DNA from: CBDCNH01 sp965219015
GTDB taxonomy: Bacteria > Pseudomonadota > Alphaproteobacteria > Rhodobacterales > Rhodobacteraceae
Assembly: GCA_965219015.1 (NCBI GenBank)
Contig: CBDCNH010000013.1
Span: 62,001 to 126,000, forward strand
DNA: 64,000 bases
Direction of reading: 5' to 3'
The notes under the pieces were generated by a model that was given only the letters and a program-made list of their open reading frames with translations, was not told the DNA's origin and did not search any database. The translations under genes and the position numbers were made by a program. Positions 1 through 6,980 of the stretch are shown piece after piece (position 1 is the first letter of the stretch; each line of letters starts with the position of its first letter).

Positions 1-556
1 ACAGGTTCGCCTGCTCGCGTCCCAGAGGCAGATAGCCGATCTCGTCGATGACGAGCAGCCGGTAGGTGCTCACAGCGCGGTGCATCGCCTCCTTGAGCTT
101 GCCCTGTCGCTGGGCGGTCTCGAGCATCATGACGAGGTCCGCGGCGGTGATGAAGCGGACCTTCATCGCCCTTTGCGTGGCCAGGTAGCCGAGCGCGATG
201 GCGAGATGCGTCTTGCCCACGCCCGACGGGCCCAGCAGCACGACGTTCTCGGCGCGCTCCACGAAGGCCAGGCTGGCCAGCTCGAGGAGCTGCTTGCGTG
301 GCGCACCGCTGGCAAAGCTCCAGTCGTAGCCCTCCAACGTCTTGATCGCCGGAAAGCCCGCGACACGGGCGGCCATCTCCTTGGCGCGTACCTGCCGGGC
401 CTCGGCCTCCGTGCGCAGCACATCCTCGAGGAAGTCCCCGAACGTCGCCTCGCGCGTTACCGCAGCCTGCGCCGCGGCCGACCACGCGCCATCAACAACC
501 TTCAGCCGCAACTCTTCGCAGAGTGTGGCGATGCGGGCGTGCTGGAGATCGCTCAT
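1..556 (-). CDS. istB: IS21 helper ATPase IstB (C-terminal part outside window)
   Basis: AAA+ ATPase that assists the IstA transposase in target choice. The minus-strand reading starts MSDLQHARIATLCEELRLKV and contains a Walker A (LLGPSGVGKTHLA, around residue 105-118) followed by a Walker B region (LLVIDEIGYLPL) just before the window edge. About 185 residues are visible of the usual 250 or so. Its ATG at 554-556 overlaps the istA stop by four bases (ATGA), the normal IS21 coupling. The frame is open, so it may be intact. Confidence 0.85.
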   Translation of the reverse strand, partial: MSDLQHARIATLCEELRLKVVDGAWSAAAQAAVTREATFGDFLEDVLRTEAEARQVRAKEMAARVAGFPAIKTLEGYDWSFASGAPRKQLLELASLAFVERAENVVLLGPSGVGKTHLAIALGYLATQRAMKVRFITAADLVMMLETAQRQGKLKEAMHRAVSTYRLLVIDEIGYLPLGREQANL

Positions 557-1629
557 GACCGCGCCTCTCTGCCCGTGTCGCCCATGAACGGCATCAGCGC
601 CTCGTAGACCGACAGCGGGTGCTGGAAGCCGACGATGGGCGCCGGCGGGATCGCGACGCGGGCGGCGAAGACCGAAGGCCCGCCCCGCAGGATCGTCCCG
701 CCCCACGGTGCGGGCACGGGTTGCAGCGCCGAGCGTTCCTCCTCCAGCCGCTCGGCCGGCACCGCGTCCGTCGTGGCATGCACCCGCGCGTTGGCCACTT
801 CGCGCAGCCAGCGCCGCACGGCCGCGTTGGCGGCGGGCACGTCGACGACGAGCCCGTCCTGCGCCATTCGGCTGGCGAAGGGCACGTAGAAGCTGCCCCG
901 CAGGTAGCGGATGAACCGCTCGACCTTGCCTTTGGTCTGCGCCCGATAGGGCCGGCAGAGCCGGGGGCGGAACCCGCAATGTCCGGCGAAGTCGGCGAAG
1001 CCCGCATGGAGGCGGTGCTTGCCCTGCCCGTAGGCGTCGCGTTGCGTCACCACAGTGCGGACGTTGTCGTAGAGCACCTCGCGCGGCACGCCGCCGAACG
1101 CCAGGAATGCTCGCTCGTGGCAGGCGATCAGCGTCCGGGCGCGCTCGTCGGTCACGAACTCCACATAGGCTGCCCGGCTCCAGCCGAGAGTCGCCACGAA
1201 CACCGACAGCCGTGATCCCACCCGGCTACCGCTGCGCCGGATCACCGCCCAGTCCACCTGCATCTGCTGGCCCGGAGCCGTCTCGAACCGCACCACCGGC
1301 TCGGGCAAGGCCCGCTCCCGCAGCGCCGCGACATGCGCCTTCACCATCGTGTAGCCGCCTGCGTAGCCCCGGGCCCTGATCTCCTCGAGCAGCACGTTCG
1401 CCTGGATCGTCTCCGGCGCGGCCGCCGCCAGCCGTGCGGCGATGTAGGCCCTATAGGGATCGAGCTTCGCCGACCGCCGCGGCCGCTCCTTATAGCGCAC
1501 CGCCTCCTCGTCCCGAAGGTAGCGCCGCACCGTGTTGCGCGACATCCCCACCTCGCGCGCGATCTCCCGCACGCCCATCCCATGCTTGGCCAGCACCCGG
1601 ATCTCCATCGCCATCTCCGCTCCGATCAT
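553..1629 (-). CDS. istA: IS21 transposase IstA
   Basis: DDE-type transposase of 358 residues. It begins with a helix-turn-helix (MAMEIRVLAKHGMGVREIAR, then MSRNTVRRYL), followed by the integrase-core region: MQVDWAVI supplies the first Asp, VLYDNVRTVV the second, and the KGKVERFIRYLR segment the Glu. The frame is unbroken, though at 358 aa it is shorter than many IS21 transposases of 390-510 aa. Translationally coupled to istB. The most intact transposase in the window. Confidence 0.88.
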   Translation of the reverse strand: MIGAEMAMEIRVLAKHGMGVREIAREVGMSRNTVRRYLRDEEAVRYKERPRRSAKLDPYRAYIAARLAAAAPETIQANVLLEEIRARGYAGGYTMVKAHVAALRERALPEPVVRFETAPGQQMQVDWAVIRRSGSRVGSRLSVFVATLGWSRAAYVEFVTDERARTLIACHERAFLAFGGVPREVLYDNVRTVVTQRDAYGQGKHRLHAGFADFAGHCGFRPRLCRPYRAQTKGKVERFIRYLRGSFYVPFASRMAQDGLVVDVPAANAAVRRWLREVANARVHATTDAVPAERLEEERSALQPVPAPWGGTILRGGPSVFAARVAIPPAPIVGFQHPLSVYEALMPFMGDTGREARS

Positions 1630-1719
1630 GCTCGGCCCCCGTTCCAGTCAGGGGGCCACGCTACCGGGGTGGGTCAGATTACAATCGGCTCACGGGTCAG
1701 TTTTGCAGCGGCGGCTACA

Positions 1720-2171
1720 GTGGTCGATACCTCGATCTCGGGCCGGCGGGTGGTCCCGAGCTGGGCGATCTGATCGCCCGGCGTGGCACGCCGAAGATGA
1801 TCGTCAGCGACAACGGCACCGAGCTGACATCGAACGCGGTGCTGGCCTGGTGTGGCGACGTCGGTATCGAATGGCATTACATCGCGCCGGGCAAGCCGAC
1901 GCAGAACGGGTTCGTCGAAAGCTTCAACGGTCGCATGCGCGACGAGCTTCTCAACGAGACGCTGTTCTTCACGATCGGCCAAGCCCGGGTGATCCTTGCC
2001 CGCTGGGTTGATGATTACAACACCGAGCGGCCGCATTCCTCGCTCGGTTACGCCACCCCGGCGGCATTCGCCGCCGGTCTCGAAGAGCAACGGGCGGGGT
2101 TAACCCCGCCCGTTGCTTCGCCTGCGCTCATGCGCGACAACACGAACCGGTCTCTGGTTGCCGCTGAATGA
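1720..2171 (+). pseudogene. IS3-family OrfB transposase, C-terminal remnant
   Basis: Plus-strand relic of the OrfB integrase-core transposase. It opens directly at the IS21 border with VVDTSISGRRVV, shifts frame near 1760, and continues LIARRGTPKMIVSDNGTEL through the second Asp (SDNGTELTS), the catalytic Glu region (NGFVESFNGRMRDELLNE) and the typical end RPHSSLGYATPAAFA. The first half is missing because the IS21 element inserted here. The likely IS3 right end is within about 20 bases of the stop (GGGGTCACGTCAG at 2178-2190). Inactive. Confidence 0.85.
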
Positions 2172-2185
2172 AAGGCCGGGGTCAC

Positions 2186-2520
2186 GTCAGCGTCGCCGCA
2201 GTGAAGGCCGGTCTAAGGGCCTATCGCGCCACGCTGGCCGAGGCCCTCGGCCGCGGCGAGCGCAAGGGACGCCGGAACGAAAAAATCCGCTTTCTCGGTC
2301 GCAGCAGCCTGCTCAGTGTCGACGAGATCGGCGACCTGCCAATCTCGCCCGGCGGCAACGATCTCTTCTTCCAGCGCGTCATTGCCCGATACGAGAAAGG
2401 CGCGATGATCCTCGGCTTCAGCCGCGGCTTACTTGGGGGAGGTGTTCGGCGACCCCGTCGTCGCACCGCGACCGAGATGGACGGCTCGGTCTGCGGCGGC
2501 GTGACTGCACGCTCGCAACC
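2186..2520 (+). pseudogene. istB fragment of a second IS21 subtype
   Basis: Plus-strand remnant that matches the central part of the IstB at 40613-41449 residue for residue over long stretches: VKAGLRAYRATLAEALGR, EKIRFLGRSSLLSVDEIGD, RYEKGAMILGFSR. Several codons are deleted and the frame is lost after the Walker B region. It has neither start nor terminus, so it is a scar of an earlier IS21 copy related to the one at 40.5-42.5 kb, not to the copy at the window edge. Confidence 0.8.
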
Positions 2521-2572
2521 ACGTCTAGCGCCTGAGGACGCCCGACGGGCTTTCCCCAGAACTCGCGGCCCC

Positions 2573-3619
2573 TCAGGCCAGACGCCGCCCCTCGGCGTCG
2601 AAGCGGTGCAACTGGTCGCGATCGAGCGCCACACGCACGCGGTCGTCGATCCGGACCTTCGGCTGTCCCGAGAGGACCGTCACCATGTTCGTCCCGTCGA
2701 CCGCCCGGGCATGAAGCACCGTCTCGGCTCCGAGCACCTCGACCAGCGTGACGGTCGCGTCCAGCGCGTCCTCGCCGTCTTCCGCCAGTTTCAGATGCTG
2801 CGGCCGAATGCCCACCGTGATCTTGCCGTCCTGCGGCATGTCCACCTGCAGGCCACCGGGCAACTCTGCCCGTCCGGCACGGGCAGTGGTCTCGAACAGG
2901 TTCATGTTCGGGGCGCCGATGAAGCCTGCGACGAACAGGTTGGCCGGGTGATTGTAAAGGCCGAGCGGCGTGTCGGTCTGCTCGATCCGACCATTCCGGA
3001 GCACGACGATCCGGTCTGCGAGCGTCATGGCCTCGATCTGGTCATGGGTGACGTAGATCATCGTCGTCTTCAGCCGCTCGTGAAGCTGCGCGAGCTCGGC
3101 TCGCATGGTAACGCGAAGCTCCGCGTCGAGGTTGGACAGGGGTTCGTCCAGAAGGAACGCCGCCGGTTCCCGCACGATGGCGCGGCCGATGGCGACGCGC
3201 TGCCTCTGGCCGCCGGAAAGCTGCGTCGGGCGGCGATCGAGAAGCTCGCCGATCTCGAGAATGCCCGCGGCCCCATCGACGCGGCGACGGACCTCGTCGG
3301 CGGCCATCTTGGTGTTCTCGAGGCCGAAGGACAGGTTCTGCCGCACAGTCATGTGCGGATAGAGCGCGTAGGACTGGAATACCATCGCCAGCCCGCGATC
3401 CGCCGCCGACCGACGCGTGACATCGACGCCGTCGATCTCGATCGTTCCCGAAGTGGGGCGGTCGAGCCCCGCGATCAGCCGCAGGAGGGTCGACTTCCCG
3501 CAACCGGAGGGGCCGACGAAGACGACGAGCTCGCCATCCTCCACCTCCAGCGTGACGCCGTGGATGACCTCGGTGCCGCCGAAACTCCTGCGGATGTCAT
3601 TCAGCAAGATGCGGCCCAT
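2573..3619 (-). CDS. Sugar ABC transporter ATP-binding protein (MalK/UgpC type)
   Basis: Cytoplasmic ATPase of a CUT1-type oligosaccharide importer, 348 residues from the chosen start MGRILLNDIRRSFGG. Walker A GPSGCGKST, signature LSGGQRQR, Walker B AFLLDEPLSNLD, switch His in VTHDQIEAM, and a C-terminal TOBE-like region (IGIRPQHLKL type) are all present. The start at 3619 is preferred over an ATG at 3646 because AGAGGG lies just upstream and because it does not overlap the permease. Last gene of the operon that runs down from 11.4 kb; probably energises the two permeases next to it. Confidence 0.93.
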   Translation of the reverse strand: MGRILLNDIRRSFGGTEVIHGVTLEVEDGELVVFVGPSGCGKSTLLRLIAGLDRPTSGTIEIDGVDVTRRSAADRGLAMVFQSYALYPHMTVRQNLSFGLENTKMAADEVRRRVDGAAGILEIGELLDRRPTQLSGGQRQRVAIGRAIVREPAAFLLDEPLSNLDAELRVTMRAELAQLHERLKTTMIYVTHDQIEAMTLADRIVVLRNGRIEQTDTPLGLYNHPANLFVAGFIGAPNMNLFETTARAGRAELPGGLQVDMPQDGKITVGIRPQHLKLAEDGEDALDATVTLVEVLGAETVLHARAVDGTNMVTVLSGQPKVRIDDRVRVALDRDQLHRFDAEGRRLA

Positions 3620-3629
3620 GACGCGCCCT

Positions 3630-4685
3630 CTACTTGATGCCGGCACCGGCGATGCCGGTGGTGATGAAGCGCTGCAGAAAGACGAAGACCAGCACGACCG
3701 GGATCATCGTGACGACCGTCATGGCGAGAATGAAGTGCCACTGCACGTTCAGCTCGCCCGCATAGGTGTTGAGGCCCACCTGGAGGGTGTAGGTCTCACG
3801 GCGGCTGAGCACGATGAGCGGCCAGAGGAAGTCGTTCCAGCGCCAGACCACGGAAAAGATCGCGAGGACCGCGAGCGCCGGCGCCGCCAGCGGCAGGACG
3901 ATCCGCCAGTAGATCTGCCACTCGCTCGCATGATCCATCCGCGCGGCTTCCAGCAGCTCGTCGGGGATGGTCAGCATGTATTGCCGCAGCAGGAAGACCC
4001 CCGTCGGCGTCGCCACGGTGGGCAGGATCACGCCCCAGAGCGAGTTCAACAGCCCGGTGGCGTTTACCACCGAATAGAGCGGCACGAGAATGACCGACAG
4101 CGGCACCATCAGCGTGGCGACGATCAGCAGCATCACCGCGTCGCGACCGCGAAACTGGTATTTCGACAGCGCGAAGGCGGCCATCGAATTGGTCAGCAGA
4201 GTGATGATCGTGGCCGTGAACGTGACGAAGACGGAGTTCCACAGGAAGCGGAGGAAGTCGTTGGCCAGTAGCGGCTCCACGTAGTTGCCCGTGGCCAGTC
4301 CGATTTCACGGACAGGGGTGCGATCCGCGATGTTCACGTTGATCTTGCCGCCGGGATCGGCTGGATCGACCATCTGGGCGTTCGTGCCGATCCGCCTGAT
4401 CTCGGCCAACCGGCGTGTCGTGCCGTCCGCCTCCGTCACGTCGTAGAGCGGGAGGGGGGCGTCGTAGCCCTCGACCGTGGCGGCAATCTGCTCGTAGGGC
4501 AGGATCGTCGGAGGGAACTCGGCGAGCTGGGCGGGCCCCTTGAAGGAAGACGCGACGAGCCAGAGGACCGGCCCGAACATCAGGATCGTTCCGCCGATCA
4601 GCCAGACCCAGCTCACGATGTCGGTCCAGTGCCAGGCGTTGCCGTAGCCGCGGCGACGGGTCAGAAACTTCGCGACCCGGCTCAT
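3630..4685 (-). CDS. Sugar ABC transporter permease (MalG type)
   Basis: Inner-membrane permease, 351 residues. After the first membrane segment (around 25-48) there is a hydrophilic periplasmic stretch of roughly 90 residues (about 55-145) before the conserved five-helix core. The EAA loop that contacts the ATPase is readable as ELLEAARMDHASEWQIYWRI. Usual MalG-type permeases have about 280 residues, so the periplasmic insertion is the notable feature. Stop and start of the upstream permease overlap by four bases, and the ATPase follows after 10 bases, so the three are co-transcribed. Confidence 0.92.
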   Translation of the reverse strand: MSRVAKFLTRRRGYGNAWHWTDIVSWVWLIGGTILMFGPVLWLVASSFKGPAQLAEFPPTILPYEQIAATVEGYDAPLPLYDVTEADGTTRRLAEIRRIGTNAQMVDPADPGGKINVNIADRTPVREIGLATGNYVEPLLANDFLRFLWNSVFVTFTATIITLLTNSMAAFALSKYQFRGRDAVMLLIVATLMVPLSVILVPLYSVVNATGLLNSLWGVILPTVATPTGVFLLRQYMLTIPDELLEAARMDHASEWQIYWRIVLPLAAPALAVLAIFSVVWRWNDFLWPLIVLSRRETYTLQVGLNTYAGELNVQWHFILAMTVVTMIPVVLVFVFLQRFITTGIAGAGIK

Positions 4686-5698
4686 CGTTGCCTTGCCCCC
4701 TGTGCCTCGCTGCGGCGCGACAGCCGAAGTTGCGCCAGGGTCAGGACCACCAGGACGGCGCCCATCAGGATCGAAGCGGCGGCGGCGAGGCCGGGGTTTC
4801 GCAGGATCGACGCGAAGCCGACCTCGTAGATGTATTGCGTGAGGTACAGGGTCGACGTGCCCGGCCCGCCCCCCGTCAGCACATAGACCTCATCGAAGAT
4901 CTGCACGCTCCGGATCAGCGCCAGCACCAGCACCACTGCCAGGTTCGGCCCCAGAAGCGGCAGGGTGATACGCCGGAACACCCGGCCGGGCGGCGTGCCG
5001 TCCATCTCGGCCGCCTCATAGAGATCGCGAGGGATCGCCTGGAGCCCGGCGAGGAGGATCAACGTGTAGAACCCCATGTGCGCCCATACGGAAACGCCGA
5101 TCGTGGCCGTGAAGGAATAGGTGCGATCGTTCAGCCAGACTTCGGGATCGAGACCGAGCGAAACCATGATGAGGTTGAGAAGGCCCTGCCTTTGCAGGAT
5201 CCAGCGCCAGATCAGCCCGACGACCACGGGCGACAGCAGGACGGGAAAGAAGAACACCGCGCGGAAGAAGCCGCGTCCGCGCATCTCGCGGTTCAGGATC
5301 AGCGCGGTGACCGTCGAGACCACGATCATGGTGGTCACCTGGAACACGACGAACAGGGCGGTGTTTCCGGCCGCGGTCCAGAACACGTCCTCCCGGCAGG
5401 TGACCCGACGGGTGTAGTCCTCGCATGTCAGGAGGCGGCCGTACTGCTGCATGCCGACATAGGCGCGGTCGCCCAGGAGGATGTCGGTTCCGGCGGTGGT
5501 GGAATAGACGAAGTTCAGGATCAACGGGATGAGCACGAACACGCCGAAGATGGCGAGGTTCGGCATGAGGAACACGGCCACCATCCCGGTCTGGCCCGTC
5601 CGGGCTTGCCACCACCGGAGCGGCAGGTCGGCCAGGCGGGCGAGCCAGACGAGGGGCGCCGTGGCGAGCGCCCCCAGCTTCTTGGAGATGGCGGCCAT
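4682..5698 (-). CDS. Sugar ABC transporter permease (MalF/UgpA type)
   Basis: Inner-membrane permease, 338 residues, with a first membrane segment near 40-65 (MVAVFLMPNLAIFGVFVLIP) and the core permease domain after residue 120. The EAA motif reads DLYEAAEMDGTPPGRVFRRI. A loop with two Cys residues (LLTCEDYTRRVTCRED) sits in the periplasmic segment after TM1. Lies between the binding protein (gap 7 bases) and the MalG-type gene (overlap 4 bases). Confidence 0.92.
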   Translation of the reverse strand: MAAISKKLGALATAPLVWLARLADLPLRWWQARTGQTGMVAVFLMPNLAIFGVFVLIPLILNFVYSTTAGTDILLGDRAYVGMQQYGRLLTCEDYTRRVTCREDVFWTAAGNTALFVVFQVTTMIVVSTVTALILNREMRGRGFFRAVFFFPVLLSPVVVGLIWRWILQRQGLLNLIMVSLGLDPEVWLNDRTYSFTATIGVSVWAHMGFYTLILLAGLQAIPRDLYEAAEMDGTPPGRVFRRITLPLLGPNLAVVLVLALIRSVQIFDEVYVLTGGGPGTSTLYLTQYIYEVGFASILRNPGLAAAASILMGAVLVVLTLAQLRLSRRSEAQGARQR

Positions 5699-5705
5699 CG
5701 ACCGG

Positions 5706-6980
5706 CTACTGCTGCGCGTTCTTCACGGCGTCGGCGATGTCCTCGTCCATCAGCTTGCGCGCCTCGTCGAGACTGATCTCGCCGGCCATGGTCTGGCTGA
5801 CGCGGCTGACGAGCGCGCCGTAATAGGCGTTGGCCCATTTCCAGGCCGGGAGCTTGTCGGCCGCCGGCAGGGTTTCCTGCGACGCCGCGACGAAGCGCTC
5901 GAGCGCGGGCTGCACGTTCGGATCGTCCGACTGGAACTGCAGCCCGCCGGCCTCGACAAGGCCCGCGTGGGCCGGAAGGAACAGCGTGCGCTCGGAGAAC
6001 TCCTTCACGATCGGTTCGGAGGCCAGGAAGTCCATCAACCGACCGACTTCCGCGGGGTGCTTGGTATACTTCACCCCGACCAGCGCCGCGCCGCCAGCCA
6101 GTCCGGAACAGCCCGCGGTGCCGCAGGGCGATCCGATCGCGACCCAATCGAACGCGTCGCCGATCTTGGTGGACAGGTTCGCGACCTGCCACGAGCCGGA
6201 ATAGAGGAACGGGATCTGCGCGTTGATGAAGTCGTCCGCGCCCGAGCGATAGGTGGTCCCGGCCGCCGAGACCCAGATTTCGGGGAGCATCAGACCTTGC
6301 TTGGTCCAATCCACCAGCTTGGTGACGAACGTCATCGTGCCGTCGTCGATCGGCGCGGGTAGCCCGTCCTCGCCGATGTAGTTCGCGCCGTAGGATATGT
6401 CCGGTCCCGAGATGCGGTGTCCGGAGCGGTCGATGGCGAAGGCCGCGACAAGGCCCTGGCTCTTCGCGACCTCGCTCGACGCGTCGACCCAGTCGTCCCA
6501 GGTCGCGTCCTCGCCCGGCAGCGCGACGCCTGCCTGCTCGAACAACGTCTTGTTGGCGAAGCCGCCGACCAGCGTCAGCTGCGTCAGGAAACCGGGGATC
6601 GCATCGGAGCCGTCAGCGCGCATCCAGTCGAAGCGGTTGCCGAAGTTCTTCTCCCAATAGGCGGGATCCTTCACGTAGTCGCGCAGGTCGAGCCAGTGCT
6701 GCGCCTGCTCCTTCAGGTTCGTCACCCGTGCCAGGTCGGGGCCCTGCCCGGAGGCGAGCTGGATCGGCAGCTGCTCCTGGATCACCTGATAGGCCACGTT
6801 GTCGAACACGACATCGATGTCCGGATTTGCCTCCTCGAAGCGTTGCAGGAGATCCTGCATCACCTCGCCCTCGTTGCCGTCGGAGTACCACATCATGCGC
6901 AGCTCCGTCGGGGCCTGCGCGAATGCGACGGTGCCGAGACCCCACAGGGCCAGCGCCGCCAGAGATGTCGTCAGTTTCAT
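5706..6980 (-). CDS. Extracellular sugar-binding protein
   Basis: Periplasmic family 1 solute-binding protein, 424 residues. Signal peptide MKLTTSLAALALWGLGTVAFA with an AxA-type cleavage site (VAFAQA), then the mature start LRMMWYSDGNEGEVMQDLLQRF typical of oligosaccharide receptors. Two Cys in PCGTAGCSG may form a disulfide. Its start codon overlaps the stop of the 841-residue protein upstream by four bases. Substrate is inferred, from the GH105 and KduI genes upstream, to be an unsaturated galacturonate/rhamnose oligosaccharide. Confidence 0.92.
   Translation of the reverse strand: MKLTTSLAALALWGLGTVAFAQAPTELRMMWYSDGNEGEVMQDLLQRFEEANPDIDVVFDNVAYQVIQEQLPIQLASGQGPDLARVTNLKEQAQHWLDLRDYVKDPAYWEKNFGNRFDWMRADGSDAIPGFLTQLTLVGGFANKTLFEQAGVALPGEDATWDDWVDASSEVAKSQGLVAAFAIDRSGHRISGPDISYGANYIGEDGLPAPIDDGTMTFVTKLVDWTKQGLMLPEIWVSAAGTTYRSGADDFINAQIPFLYSGSWQVANLSTKIGDAFDWVAIGSPCGTAGCSGLAGGAALVGVKYTKHPAEVGRLMDFLASEPIVKEFSERTLFLPAHAGLVEAGGLQFQSDDPNVQPALERFVAASQETLPAADKLPAWKWANAYYGALVSRVSQTMAGEISLDEARKLMDEDIADAVKNAQQ

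Larger units (their letters stand above)
1..1719 (-). mobile_element. IS21-family insertion sequence, one end inside the window
   Basis: The element holds istA and istB on the minus strand and runs off the left edge. Its inner end is placed at 1719 because the reverse strand from there begins TGTAGCCGCCGCTGC and passes through noncoding DNA to istA, and because an IS3-type transposase reading frame resumes at 1720. Inverted ends starting TGT are usual for IS21. The other end and any target duplication lie outside the window. Boundary good to a few bases; family assignment secure from the istAB pair. Confidence 0.75.

Noticed and set aside
80..607. Plus-strand open frame over istB
   Set aside because: It lies opposite istB; its residues are compositional and the minus strand has clear Walker motifs.
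2168..3637. Long plus-strand frame of 489 codons across the sugar ATPase gene
   Set aside because: It only begins in the istB relic and then is antisense to a textbook ABC ATPase; high GC keeps antisense frames open.
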